From assembly GCA_963765075.1 (NCBI GenBank), contig CAVXVA010000001.1:372001-436000 (forward strand): 64,000 nucleotides of DNA, in the 5' to 3' direction. This document shows, piece after piece, positions 7,533 to 16,131 of the stretch. A program made the translations under genes and the position numbers. The DNA comes from JAENVU01 sp963765075. Its GTDB lineage: Bacteria > Actinomycetota > Acidimicrobiia > IMCC26256 > JAENVU01. A model generated the notes under the pieces. The model did not search any database. It was not told where the DNA came from and saw nothing but the letters and a program-made list of their open reading frames with translations. How positions within the stretch are numbered: position 1 is the stretch's first letter; each line of letters starts with the position of its first letter.

Positions 7533-8519
7533 TCAGAGCGACGCGCGGATACGACCGACGGTCACATCGATCGAATCGGTCGACGTGAATCCGGCCGCGA
7601 ACCGATGGCCACCACCGCCGTGTTGGGTCGCGACCTGCTCGACATCGGTCGCACCGACCGACCGCAGACTGACCTTCACCGTTCCGTCGCTGTCTTCCTT
7701 CAACACACAGGCGACGTCGGCTTCGGCCGTGCGCCGGATGATGTCGATGAGCCCTTCCACCTGGTCCATGGTCACGCCGTGGCGGTCCAGGAGTTCCTGG
7801 GTGACCGCGGTCCAGACGAACGACTGCTCCGGCACGAGGGTCGCATTGGCCAACGCCTCGCCCAGAAGCTGCAGGTATGCGAACGAGTGCTCCTCGAACA
7901 ACGTGCGGCTCAGTTGGCTCACCGGGAGATCGAACGCCAACAGCTCGGCTGCGAGCCCGAAGACCGCGGGCGTCGTGCACTCGTACTGGAACCGCCCGGT
8001 GTCGCACACGAGCGCCGTGTAGAGACAGAACGCGACGTCGCGCGTGAGCGTGAGTCCCATCTTGTCGATCAAGGTGCGAACCACGACCCCGCTGGCCGCG
8101 GCCTTGGGATCGATCACGTTGATCGTGCCGTAGCGTTCGTTCGACACGTGGTGGTCGACGACGATGAGTTCGGTCGCGGCAACGGCTCGCGACCGGAGGT
8201 TCCCCAACCGGCCGAGTGCTCCGCAATCGAAGGTCACCACCACGCCGAGGTCCTCACCCAGGTCCTCGGGCCGCGTGATCAGGTCGAGGCCCGGGATTTC
8301 GCGGTAGTGCGGCGCGATCACGAACGGGTCGGGAAAACACGCCACGCTGGACCGACCGGCGGCGAGCAACGCGTGGTGCATCGCGAGCATCGAACCGAGT
8401 GCATCACCGTCGGGTGTGACATGACACATCAACGTGACCCGCTCGGCGGCGTCGATGGTCTTCGCGGCACGATCGAGCGCGGCTTCGACGTCGTCGACCT
8501 CTGGACTCACGATGCTCAC
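7533..8519 (-). CDS. nrnA: DHH/DHHA1 phosphoesterase (NrnA-type oligoribonuclease / pAp phosphatase)
   Basis: Hydrolyses short oligoribonucleotides and 3'-phosphoadenosine 5'-phosphate. The 328 residues show HVTPDGDALGS (His33, Asp37, Asp39), the DHH motif at 122-124, and the C-terminal DHHA1 motif GGGGHRFAAG. Its GTG start overlaps the rbfA stop as GTGA. This gene between rbfA and truB is the standard actinobacterial arrangement and supplies an RNA-turnover function next to the translation genes. Some members also hydrolyse cyclic dinucleotides, so the precise substrate is not fixed by sequence. Confidence 0.93.
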   Translation of the reverse strand: MSIVSPEVDDVEAALDRAAKTIDAAERVTLMCHVTPDGDALGSMLAMHHALLAAGRSSVACFPDPFVIAPHYREIPGLDLITRPEDLGEDLGVVVTFDCGALGRLGNLRSRAVAATELIVVDHHVSNERYGTINVIDPKAAASGVVVRTLIDKMGLTLTRDVAFCLYTALVCDTGRFQYECTTPAVFGLAAELLAFDLPVSQLSRTLFEEHSFAYLQLLGEALANATLVPEQSFVWTAVTQELLDRHGVTMDQVEGLIDIIRRTAEADVACVLKEDSDGTVKVSLRSVGATDVEQVATQHGGGGHRFAAGFTSTDSIDVTVGRIRASL

Positions 8520-8944
8520 TGCGTGTCCTCGCTTCGATCGAGGAGCCCGTCGGTGTCATCGGCACGGATCGGATCATCATGAAGCGTACGCAGGATTGCT
8601 TCGATCCGCTCGCCGCTAGCGATCGAATCGTCTTCGATGAAGCGCAGCTCGGGCGAGTACTTCATGCGCACCTGGCGGCCGATGTGGGTGCGGAGGTGAG
8701 GCGCCGCCGACGCAAGCCCGGCGGCCGATTCGTTGGGCTCATCGCCGCGCCGGAACACCGAATAGAAGACGTCGGCGGTGCGCAGATCCGCGGCGATCTC
8801 GACTCCGGTGATCGTGACGAACCCGAGTCGGGGGTCGGAGAGGCGTTCGAGTTCCTCCGCGAGGCACTCCATCACCACCTCGTTCAAGCGAGCGACACGC
8901 GGGTACTGCTTGGGGGGTTGACGAGGCCGACTCATTGCGCCCAT
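8516..8944 (-). CDS. rbfA: 30S ribosome-binding factor A
   Basis: Cold-shock-linked assembly factor that binds immature 30S subunits near the 5' helix of 16S rRNA. The protein of about 142 residues has the KH-like fold signatures RVARLNEVVMECLAEELERL, DPRLGFVTITGVEI and PHLRTHIGRQVRMKYSPELRF. Starts at 8944 and 8935 are both possible and neither has a convincing ribosome site. It is coupled to nrnA by a GTGA overlap. A nitroreductase-like gene is inserted between it and infB. Confidence 0.94.
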   Translation of the reverse strand: MGAMSRPRQPPKQYPRVARLNEVVMECLAEELERLSDPRLGFVTITGVEIAADLRTADVFYSVFRRGDEPNESAAGLASAAPHLRTHIGRQVRMKYSPELRFIEDDSIASGERIEAILRTLHDDPIRADDTDGLLDRSEDTQ

Positions 8945-9000
8945 CTTCGCACCGAACGCGCCCGGACGCCGAGCTTTCCTCGTGGGCCGTCCGGCATGGA

Positions 9001-9423
9001 TCAGGGGGCGAGGACCACGACCGGGATCTCCCGATCGGTCTTCTCCTGGTACCCGGCGTAGTTGGCGTGGGGGCCGGTGATCCGGGGCCACAACTCGGCC
9101 CGTTCGGCGGCATCCGCGACCCGAGCGGTCATGGCCCTCGTCGTGCCGTCCATCTCGACTTCGACTGCCGGGTTGGCCTGGAGGTTGAGGAACCAGTCGG
9201 GATTGCGGTCGTCGCCACCGCGTGATGCCACGATCACGACCTGACCATCGAGCTGCAAAGGTGTGGTCAGCATCGTCGAACGTTGCTGACCGCTGGTACG
9301 GCCCGTCGTCGTCAGGACGAGCACCGGCATGCCGGCACCCTTGCCCGCGATCTTGCCCTTGCTCAGCTGGAACAAGGGCCGATGAATCGCATTGACGAGC
9401 TTGAGCACGAAGTCACTCGGCAT
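9001..9423 (-). CDS. Deazaflavin (F420)-dependent nitroreductase family protein
   Basis: The 140-residue split-barrel protein belongs to the Ddn family, whose members use cofactor F420H2 or bind related ligands. Visible motifs are VLVLTTTGRTSGQQRSTMLT, VASRGGDDRNPDWFLNL and ARVADAAERAELWPRI, the last part being typical of the C-terminal half. The ATG is preceded by GAGGTG 4-5 nt away. It sits between infB and rbfA, an insertion in an otherwise conserved order. The substrate cannot be inferred. Confidence 0.9.
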   Translation of the reverse strand: MPSDFVLKLVNAIHRPLFQLSKGKIAGKGAGMPVLVLTTTGRTSGQQRSTMLTTPLQLDGQVVIVASRGGDDRNPDWFLNLQANPAVEVEMDGTTRAMTARVADAAERAELWPRITGPHANYAGYQEKTDREIPVVVLAP

Positions 9424-9456
9424 GGGCCACCTCAGGTCGACGACGGGACACGACGG

Positions 9457-12240
9457 CTACGGAGTGACCCGTGCAATCTCGCGGTCTTCGTAGGTCTCGA
9501 TGATGTCGCCGGACTTCACGTCCTGGTACCCCTCGAGCCCGATACCGCACTCGAAGCCGTCGCGGACTTCGCGGACGTCGTCCTTGAAGCGGCGCAGCGA
9601 CGCGATCGATCCCTTCCAGATGATCGTGCCTTCGCGGAGGAACCGGACCTTGGAACCGCGGGTGATGACGCCGGTACGTACGTAACAGCCGGCGATCTTG
9701 CCGATCTTCGGAACTCCGAAGACCTCGCGGACTTCGGCCTCGCCGGTGACGACTTCTTCGAACTCCGGCTTGAGCATGCCGATGAGGGCTGCGTTGACGT
9801 CGTCGAGTACTTGGTAGATGACCTCGTACAGGCGCATCTCGACGTTTTCACTCGCGGCCAACTCGCGAGCCTTGCGATCGGGTCGGACGTTGAAGCCCAC
9901 GACGGTCGCGTTGGCGACCGCGGCCAGGTTCACGTCGCTTTCGGTGATTCCGCCCACCGCCCGGTGAACGAAGGAAAGACGAACCTCTTCGTGGTCCTGG
10001 TCGAGCTTGCGCAACGCATCGGTCAACGCTTCGAGCGAACCCTGCACGTCGGCCTTGAGCACCAGGTTGAGGGTGGCGACTTCGCCGCGCTCGACCATGG
10101 CGAAGATGTCTTCCAGCCGGGCGCCGCCCGAAAGGATCATCGGGTGCGATTGATCCGCGACGCGTCGGCGACGCGAACGCGCCTCCGCCACGGTGCGAGC
10201 GATCTTCTCGCTCGGCGCGACACGGAGTTCGTCACCCGCGAGCGGCACGGCGTCGAGTCCGAGGACTTCGACCGGCATCGACGGCCCCGCCTCTTTCACC
10301 TGGGTACCGGTGTGGTCGAACATCGCCCGAACCTTGCCCCAGCCACCGCCGGCCACGACCGGATCGCCCACGCGCAGCGTGCCGCGCTCGACAAGCACCG
10401 TCGCGACCGGGCCGCGACCTTGATCGAGGTTCGACTCGAGCACGAAGGCACGAGCGGGAACATCGGGGTTCGCGCCCAGGGGCGGGTCGTAGAGATCCGA
10501 GACCAACAGGATCGACTCGAGGAGTTCATCCATACCGAGTCCCGCCGTGGCGGCGACCTCGTTGACGACGGTGTCGCCACCCCAGTCTTCGGGGATGAGT
10601 TCCTGCTCGACGAGTTGCTGCTTGACCCGGTTCACATCCGCGTTCTCGCGGTCGATCTTGGTGATCGCCACCACGATCGGCACTTCGGCGTTCCGAGCGT
10701 GGTTGATGGCCTCGATGGTCTGAGGCATCACACCGTCGTCGGCCGCCACCACGAGCACCGCGACGTCAGTCGCGTCGGCACCGCGCTTGCGCATGGCTGT
10801 GAACGCCTCGTGACCCGGCGTGTCGATAAAGGTGATCGCTCGTTCGTTCTTGACGACCTGATACGCACCGATGTGCTGGGTGATACCGCCGGCCTCGCCC
10901 TTCACGACGTTGGTCGACCGGATCGTGTCGAGCAGTGTGGTCTTGCCGTGGTCGACGTGACCCATCACGGTGATCACCGGCGCGCGGATCGGGAGGTCCT
11001 CCTCCTCTTCCTCGTCCTCGTCGTCACCGAGCAGTGCTTGCAGCTCGAGTTCGGCTTCCTGACCGGGTTCGACCAGCAGCACTTCCGCGCCGAGATCCTG
11101 CGCGATGAGCTCGATCATCTCGTCGGCCATCGACTGCGTGCTCGTGACCATCTCGCCGGCATCGAACAAGATGCGGACGAGGTCGGCGCTCGTGCGATTC
11201 AGTTTCGGAGCGAGTTCCTGGATCGTGATGCCGCGCGAGACCAAGATCTCGCCCTCGGGCACCGGTGCGTCGGACGGCGTGAGCTGGGGCGCACTCGCCG
11301 GACCGAGCTCCTCGAAACCGCGACGACGCCGCTTCTTGCGCCGGGGCCGCTGGCCGGGGCCACCCGGACCGCGCCCACGGTTGAACCCGCCGGGACCGCC
11401 GCCACCAGGACCGCCGCCACCTCCGGGACCACCGCGACCACCACCGGGACCGCCACCAGGCGCGCCGCCACCGCGGTTGAATCCGCCAGGCGCACCGCCG
11501 CCGGGCGCGCCGCCACCGCGGTTGAACCCGCCGGGACCGCCACCAGTGCGCGGCGGCCCACCGCCGGGCGCGCCGCGACCCGGAGGGGTGCGCTGGCCCG
11601 GAGGGGGCGGGATGACCCGTTGACCGGGAGGCGGAGGAATCGGCTTGCCCGTCGCGCTCATGAGCGGCGCCGGAGGCGGTGCCGGCTTGTCGCCGAGCGT
11701 TGGTGCGGGTGCGGGTGCCGGCGTGGCCGAGGCCGCGGGCGCCGAGGCGGCGCCAGTCGGGGCCGCGGCCGGCTTGGCTTCCGAGGGCGCAGGACGAGGC
11801 GCCGGCGGTGGCGCGATGCCACCGGTGGAACGCACCACGTTGCGTCGGGGCGCAGGAGGTTCCGGCGCGGCCGCCACCGGGGCTTCTGCAGCCGGAGCGG
11901 CAGGGGTCGTAGGGGCCTCGGCCGCGGGCTGCTCGTCGCCCGGCGCACTCGGCGGCACTTCGACGACGGGAACGGGCGCGACCGGTTCGGCCTCGGCGGT
12001 CGGTGCCGGCTTGGCCTTGGCTTTCGCCTTCGGCTCGGGCTTGGGTTCGTCGACGATCGGCTCGCCGCGCAGGTCGCGACTGTCCGCCAGCCGTCGCACG
12101 CGATCCGCGGACGGATCGTCGATGCTCGACGAATGACTCTTCACGCCGATCTTGAGTTCGTCGGCGAGGTCGAGTACCACCTGGTTCTCGACGCCCAGCT
12201 CCCGAGCGAGCTCGTAGACCCTGATCTTCTTGGTTGCCAA
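9457..12240 (-). CDS. infB: Translation initiation factor IF-2
   Basis: GTPase that places initiator tRNA on the 30S subunit. Of 927 residues, the first 400 or so hold an IF2_N helix (KKIRVYELARELGVENQVVL), a long Ala/Pro/Glu-rich linker and a Gly-rich block with three GGFNRG copies. The G domain starts near residue 425 (VMGHVDHGKTT), with DTPGHEAF and TKID. The start is TTG with AAGGACAGA upstream, so initiation may be weak. The N-terminal extension is long, as in other actinobacteria. Confidence 0.97.
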   Translation of the reverse strand: MATKKIRVYELARELGVENQVVLDLADELKIGVKSHSSSIDDPSADRVRRLADSRDLRGEPIVDEPKPEPKAKAKAKPAPTAEAEPVAPVPVVEVPPSAPGDEQPAAEAPTTPAAPAAEAPVAAAPEPPAPRRNVVRSTGGIAPPPAPRPAPSEAKPAAAPTGAASAPAASATPAPAPAPTLGDKPAPPPAPLMSATGKPIPPPPGQRVIPPPPGQRTPPGRGAPGGGPPRTGGGPGGFNRGGGAPGGGAPGGFNRGGGAPGGGPGGGRGGPGGGGGPGGGGPGGFNRGRGPGGPGQRPRRKKRRRRGFEELGPASAPQLTPSDAPVPEGEILVSRGITIQELAPKLNRTSADLVRILFDAGEMVTSTQSMADEMIELIAQDLGAEVLLVEPGQEAELELQALLGDDEDEEEEEDLPIRAPVITVMGHVDHGKTTLLDTIRSTNVVKGEAGGITQHIGAYQVVKNERAITFIDTPGHEAFTAMRKRGADATDVAVLVVAADDGVMPQTIEAINHARNAEVPIVVAITKIDRENADVNRVKQQLVEQELIPEDWGGDTVVNEVAATAGLGMDELLESILLVSDLYDPPLGANPDVPARAFVLESNLDQGRGPVATVLVERGTLRVGDPVVAGGGWGKVRAMFDHTGTQVKEAGPSMPVEVLGLDAVPLAGDELRVAPSEKIARTVAEARSRRRRVADQSHPMILSGGARLEDIFAMVERGEVATLNLVLKADVQGSLEALTDALRKLDQDHEEVRLSFVHRAVGGITESDVNLAAVANATVVGFNVRPDRKARELAASENVEMRLYEVIYQVLDDVNAALIGMLKPEFEEVVTGEAEVREVFGVPKIGKIAGCYVRTGVITRGSKVRFLREGTIIWKGSIASLRRFKDDVREVRDGFECGIGLEGYQDVKSGDIIETYEDREIARVTP

Positions 12241-12248
12241 GTCTGTCC

Positions 12249-12593
12249 TTACCCTCCACCAATCGGCGCTCTGCCGACCGGTCGTGCCCCTTCAGGGGGC
12301 ACTCCGTACAGTTTCGCACGGAGCCGTTCGATTTCGTTGTCCGAGACCTCGAGCCGGAGTGCCCGCCCGATTGCCCGGCGGGTGACTGCCTGATCGAAGC
12401 ACTCCACCTGACCGGCACACAACCATGCGCCCCGGCCGGGTGTGCTGCGTCCGAGCCCGATCGTCGTGTCGGCGCCCCGGGCGATCCGGACCATCGAGTC
12501 CGGTGCGCCCCGGCGTCGACAGCCGACGCAGGTCCGAACCGGCTCAGATTTCCGCGCTGGTCTCCTCCTCGGCCGTGATGCCCGCACCGGCAT
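12249..12593 (-). CDS. ylxR: YlxR-like (DUF448) RNA-binding protein
   Basis: Small basic protein found between nusA and infB in many bacteria. The key motifs are PVRTCVGCRRRG near residue 20 and GRGAWLC, then QAVTRRAIGRALR. About 114 residues. No start codon exists close to the conserved PVRTCVGC segment, so the gene must begin inside the end of nusA: three consecutive ATGs (12599, 12596, 12593) and a GTG at 12587 are candidates, giving an overlap of roughly 45-55 nt. Proposed roles in the family include nucleoid or RNase P interaction; the exact function here is unknown. Confidence 0.88.
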   Translation of the reverse strand: MPVRASRPRRRPARKSEPVRTCVGCRRRGAPDSMVRIARGADTTIGLGRSTPGRGAWLCAGQVECFDQAVTRRAIGRALRLEVSDNEIERLRAKLYGVPPEGARPVGRAPIGGG

Positions 12594-13866
12594 CATCATT
12601 CGACGCGTCCTCCGCCTGGACCGCAGCCGGTTCACCAGTGTCCGTGTCGGCAGTGGGAGCTTCGGCAGTGTCCGTGTCGGCAGTCTCCGTGTCGGCGTTG
12701 GGAGCTTCGGGAGCATCCGCCGTCGTCGCCTCCGAAGCCGCAGCTTCGGCGGTCGCCACGGTGGGGTCGGGCGAGGCGTATCCGGCTTCCGCCGCCGAAA
12801 TCGCATCGCCACCCTCGGCGGGCTGCCAGACCAGTTCGCCGCCTTCGCCTTCGACCCACTCGCCTTCGGCGTATTCCACGGCGCCGCCGGCTTCTTCCTC
12901 TGCCAACTGGGTCTCACTCTTGATGTCGACCCGCCAACCAGTCAGCCGGGCCGCGAGGCGAGCGTTCTGGCCCTCTTTGCCGATCGCCAGCGACAGTTGG
13001 AAGTCGGGAACGACGACCTCGGCGGTTCCGGTGTCGGGGTGGATGCGCACTTCACGTACCCGCGCCGGCGCCAGCGCCTTCATCACGAAGTCCTGCGGGT
13101 CGTCGGTATACGGAACGATGTCGACCTTCTCGCCCCGCAACTCGGTCACGACCATGCGCACGCGCGCACCGCGGGCGCCGACGCAGGCACCGACGGGATC
13201 GACGTTCGGGTCATTCGACGCCACCGCGATCTTCGTGCGGTGACCCGGCTCGCGGGCAACGGCGCGCAGTTCCACGACACCGTCGAGCAGTTCGGGGACC
13301 TCGAGTTCGAACAGGCGTTTCACCAGACCCGGGTGCGTGCGACTCACGACGATCTGAGGGCCCTTGGCCGTCTTGCGGACCTCGACGATGTAGGCCTTCA
13401 ACCGACTGCCGTGGTCGTAGCGCTCGTTCTGGACCTGCTCCGCCTGCGGGAGCAACGCTTCGACTTTGCCCAGGTCAAGCAGGGTGTAGCGCTGGTCCGT
13501 CTGCTGAATGATGCCGGTGACGATGTCACCCTCGCGACCCGCGTACTCCTCGTACTTCATCTCACGCTCGGCCTCGCGGATCCGCTGCAAGATGACCTGC
13601 TTGGCGGTCTGCGCGGCGATGCGACCGAAGTCGTTGGGAGTGTCGTCCCACTCCTTGACCACGTGGCCGTCTTCATCGAGCTCCTGGGCGATCACGTTGA
13701 TCTGACCCGTCTCGATGTCGATCTCGACGAGGGCTTCCTCCGCCGCATCGGGCATGCGCTTGTACGCGGTGACCAACGCATTGGCCAACGCCTCCAGCAT
13801 GATCTCGACCGAGATCCCCTTCTCGCGCTCGATCGTGTAGAGCGCTTCCATCATGTCGCTATTCAT
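12544..13866 (-). CDS. nusA: Transcription termination/antitermination protein NusA
   Basis: Binds RNA polymerase and nascent RNA to control pausing, termination and antitermination. Of 440 residues, the N-terminal domain spans about 1-130, S1 about 135-200 (GDIVTGIIQQ), and KH1/KH2 about 230-345 (VGACVGARGARVRMV and SLAIGKEGQNARLAARLTGW). A tail of about 90 residues follows that is acidic and Thr/Ala/Asp-rich, with near-repeats around TADTDT. GGAG lies 6-10 nt before the ATG. It is cotranscribed with rimP, ylxR and infB. Its own activity could feed back on the terminator in the rimP leader (inference). Confidence 0.96.
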   Translation of the reverse strand: MNSDMMEALYTIEREKGISVEIMLEALANALVTAYKRMPDAAEEALVEIDIETGQINVIAQELDEDGHVVKEWDDTPNDFGRIAAQTAKQVILQRIREAEREMKYEEYAGREGDIVTGIIQQTDQRYTLLDLGKVEALLPQAEQVQNERYDHGSRLKAYIVEVRKTAKGPQIVVSRTHPGLVKRLFELEVPELLDGVVELRAVAREPGHRTKIAVASNDPNVDPVGACVGARGARVRMVVTELRGEKVDIVPYTDDPQDFVMKALAPARVREVRIHPDTGTAEVVVPDFQLSLAIGKEGQNARLAARLTGWRVDIKSETQLAEEEAGGAVEYAEGEWVEGEGGELVWQPAEGGDAISAAEAGYASPDPTVATAEAAASEATTADAPEAPNADTETADTDTAEAPTADTDTGEPAAVQAEDASNDDAGAGITAEEETSAEI

Positions 13867-13927
13867 GGTCGCTCCACTCCACGATCATGACGGCCCGCGT
13901 CTACCTGGTTCCGTTCCGCTTGGCTCT

Positions 13928-14443
13928 TCACTTCGCCGCGACCTCCTTCTTTCGGCCGGGGCGAGACCCGGTGCCGGGCTTGGGCGCGGGACCCCATACG
14001 AAGACGGTGCGCGCGTGCTCGACGACATCTACGGCGACGGTTCGCTCGCCGGAGTCGGTGTTGACAGTGATCGTGGTGTCGTCGCAGGCAACCAGCGTGC
14101 CGCGGAGACGTTCGAGGTGGCCTTCGGCATTGCGCGCCTTGAAGCTCACGTCTTCGCCGACCGCGCCGCGGAAGTGCTCGAGCGTGCGCAATGGCCGCTC
14201 CAGCCCGGGGCTCGACACCTCGAGGAGGTACTTCCCGCGGACCGGGTCAATGGCATCGAGCGCGGCGGAAATGGTCCGAGTCGCGGTCTCGAGCGTGTCG
14301 AGATCGATGCCGCCGGCGCGGTTCAGCAATACCGTCAGCGTCTGTCGGTCACCACCGGCCAGCGTGATGTCGTAAATCGAAAGGTCGAGGCTGGCCACGA
14401 TCGGCTCGAGTTCGGCGGTGAGTGCCGTCACACGGTCGGTCAT
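13928..14443 (-). CDS. rimP: Ribosome maturation factor RimP
   Basis: Assembly factor for the 30S subunit. The 171 residues have the family motif RGKYLLEVSSPGLERPL and an SH3-like C-terminal part ending in a basic tail. The ATG at 14443 is chosen because a nearly perfect ribosome site, AAGGGAGGTGA, ends a few nucleotides before it; a GTG 6 nt further up lies inside that site. It is the first gene of the rimP-nusA-ylxR-infB operon and is preceded by a structured leader of about 115 nt. Confidence 0.95.
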   Translation of the reverse strand: MTDRVTALTAELEPIVASLDLSIYDITLAGGDRQTLTVLLNRAGGIDLDTLETATRTISAALDAIDPVRGKYLLEVSSPGLERPLRTLEHFRGAVGEDVSFKARNAEGHLERLRGTLVACDDTTITVNTDSGERTVAVDVVEHARTVFVWGPAPKPGTGSRPGRKKEVAAK

Positions 14444-14481
14444 GGTCACCTCCCTTTCCAGCCGGCGAACCGGGTCCAGTC

Positions 14482-14510
14482 AATAAAAGGCGTGGGCCCG
14501 AGGCCCACGC
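14482..14510 (-). terminator. Intrinsic terminator in the rimP-nusA leader (candidate attenuator)
   Basis: On the minus strand, 9-bp arms GCGTGGGCC/GGCCCACGC pair perfectly around TCG and are followed by CTTTTATT. This is the only U-tract terminator I found in the window. It lies 39 nt upstream of the rimP ATG and downstream of the proposed promoter, so it would stop transcripts before rimP unless bypassed. It could also simply end transcripts arriving from the upstream ligase gene. Confidence 0.75.
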
Positions 14511-14516
14511 TGGCCT

Positions 14517-14557
14517 GGCCTCGAAAGGCCACTTCGCCGACCTTGATGTCGGTGAAG
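14517..14557 (-). promoter_or_regulatory. Two hairpins at the 5' end of the rimP leader RNA
   Basis: The first (14557-14532) has arms CTTC-A-CCGAC and GTCGG-C-GAAG with one symmetric mismatch and a 6-nt loop. The second (14530-14517) is GGCCT/AGGCC closed by a UUCG tetraloop. They precede the terminator hairpin. The run of three structures at the start of the transcript is consistent with a regulatory leader. Confidence 0.6.
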
Positions 14558-14564
14558 CGCGGCG

Positions 14565-14573
14565 ACTCTACCA
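14565..14573 (-). promoter_or_regulatory. Extended -10 promoter of the rimP-nusA-infB operon
   Basis: TGG-TAGAGT on the minus strand is an extended -10. The predicted start near 14558 places the first leader hairpin at the very 5' end of the RNA. No good -35 is visible at 16-18 nt. Confidence 0.5.
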
Positions 14574-14667
14574 GACGACACCCCAAATTCACTGGGCGTT
14601 GTCAGGCCCCTCGACGGGCCGGGTCGGGAGCCCCGCAAACGTTCCCAAACTCTCCCGAACCAGTAGT

Positions 14668-15750
14668 TCAGCCGCCAAACACCGCACGGAGGGCAAGCGG
14701 AACTGGCGTGTCGAGCTGCTCATACGTGCACGAGTCGGGCTCGCGGTCGCTGCGCCACCGCTGGAAGCGGGCCGTGTGACGGAAGCGGTCCCCCTGCATG
14801 TGCTCGTAGGCAACTTCGGCGACGAGTGCGATCCGAATCGGCTCCCACGACAGGTCCTTCTTGGCGTTCCACCGACTCACCGCGCCGGGGCGTCGTTGAG
14901 GGGCATCTTCGGCGTCGGCACCGGCGTCGGCACCGGCCCGGGCCCAATCGGCCCATGGATGACCGTCCAGCGCATCGACCCGGTACGGCTCGAGTTCCTC
15001 GGCCAGGCTGGCGCGAGTGGCCGCGTTGAAACTCGACGCGACGCCCACATGGTGGAGCGTGCCGTCGGCGTCGTAGAGGCCCAGCAACAGCGAACCCACT
15101 CCGGCGCCGTCCTTGTGGACCCGGAATCCCCCGACCACGACGTCGGCGGTGCGCAGGTGTTTGACCTTGAGCCACCCGCGCTCGCCCGGCGTGTAGATGC
15201 CATCGACGTCCTTGACGACGAGCCCGTCGAGGCCCGCGCCTTCGAACTCGGTGAACCACACGGCGGCCGATTCCGCGTCCCGAGTACGAGGGGTGAGGAG
15301 CACCGACGAGTTGGGGCGGAGCATCGCTTCGAGCGCGAGCCGGCGGGTCTCGAATGGCTGCTCCCGCCGGTCCACGGAGTCGGCGAGGAGATCAAAGGCC
15401 ACGAAAGCCGCCGGGGTCTCCTCGGCCAGCTTCGCGATCCGACTCGCGGCCGGATGGATGCGCTGGGAGAGGAGATCGAACTCGAGCCCGTGCTCGGACA
15501 TGATCACGATCTCACCGTCGACGACCGCCTGATCACCCAACGCGGCACGCAACGGTTCGATGAGATCAGGGAAGTAGCGGGTGAGCGGCTTCTCGTTGCG
15601 AGATCCGAGTTCGATGTCGTCGCCATCTCGGAACACGATGCAGCGGAACCCGTCCCACTTGGGTTCATAGCTCCATTGCTCGCCGCGCGGGAGCTCCCGG
15701 GAGAGTTTGGCGAGCATCGGCGACACCGGCGGACCCACGGGCAACGTCAT
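14668..15750 (-). CDS. ATP-dependent DNA ligase (LigC/LigD ligase-domain type)
   Basis: Seals nicks using ATP; such ligases act in repair rather than replication in actinobacteria. The 360 residues begin with SPMLAKL and have motif I EPKWDGFR with the adenylated Lys31. Motifs VDGEIVI, FVAFDLL, DGLVVKD and WLKVKHLRTADVVVGGF follow, then a C-terminal OB domain. No primase or nuclease domain is attached, resembling mycobacterial LigC. A short acidic repeat (GADAGADAEDA) lies near residue 275. The -10 TACGGT is 6 nt before the ATG, indicating leaderless expression. Confidence 0.92.
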   Translation of the reverse strand: MTLPVGPPVSPMLAKLSRELPRGEQWSYEPKWDGFRCIVFRDGDDIELGSRNEKPLTRYFPDLIEPLRAALGDQAVVDGEIVIMSEHGLEFDLLSQRIHPAASRIAKLAEETPAAFVAFDLLADSVDRREQPFETRRLALEAMLRPNSSVLLTPRTRDAESAAVWFTEFEGAGLDGLVVKDVDGIYTPGERGWLKVKHLRTADVVVGGFRVHKDGAGVGSLLLGLYDADGTLHHVGVASSFNAATRASLAEELEPYRVDALDGHPWADWARAGADAGADAEDAPQRRPGAVSRWNAKKDLSWEPIRIALVAEVAYEHMQGDRFRHTARFQRWRSDREPDSCTYEQLDTPVPLALRAVFGG

Positions 15751-15798
15751 GCGCCGACCGTAGCGCCGCGTGGGATCACGAGAACCGTCTCCCCGGAT

Positions 15799-16110
15799 CT
15801 ACATCGGAAGCGACTCGTACACCTCGACGGACCCGCCCGCGGCCAGGACCGGACAACCCCGGCCCATCTCGGTGGCCGCGGCGAGGTCGCCGGCCTCGAC
15901 GATCGAGTATCCGGTCAGGCCGGAGGCCCCGCCGTCGGAGGTGCCGCCACCCGCGGTGATGGTGGCGGCGGGCCCGAAGGGGGCACCACCATCGACGACT
16001 GCGGCACCGAGTTGTCCGAACCACCCCATCCAGGCGGCCATCACGGCGTCTTGTTCTTCTTTGGTGTCCGGTGCGGAACCGCCGGTGTACGCGAGCACGA
16101 ACTTGGTCAT
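15799..16110 (-). CDS. YCII-related (DGPF-type) protein
   Basis: The 103-residue ferredoxin-like-fold protein resembles the YCII/DGPF family: MTKFVLAYTGG start, WMGWFGQLGAAVVDGGAPFGP in the middle, and GYSIVEAGDLAAATEMGRGCPVLAAGG at the end. These proteins are often encoded next to ECF sigma or ArsR regulators; a catalytic role is unproven. Here it is divergent from an ArsR-AHSA1 gene. AGGAGG lies about 5 nt before the ATG, and a strong promoter with a perfect -35 lies upstream, overlapped by a palindrome. Confidence 0.82.
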   Translation of the reverse strand: MTKFVLAYTGGSAPDTKEEQDAVMAAWMGWFGQLGAAVVDGGAPFGPAATITAGGGTSDGGASGLTGYSIVEAGDLAAATEMGRGCPVLAAGGSVEVYESLPM

Positions 16111-16131
16111 GAGGCCTCCTCGGGTCTGGAA

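Noticed and set aside
9283..12393. A plus-strand open frame of about 1000 codons opposite infB
   Set aside because: It mirrors the codon positions of infB on the other strand, has no recognisable domain and a composition typical of antisense frames in GC-rich DNA.
14444..14593. Possible tRNA gene upstream of rimP, as with metY in enterobacteria
   Set aside because: The hairpins do not form a cloverleaf and no anticodon or CCA-proximal stem is present.
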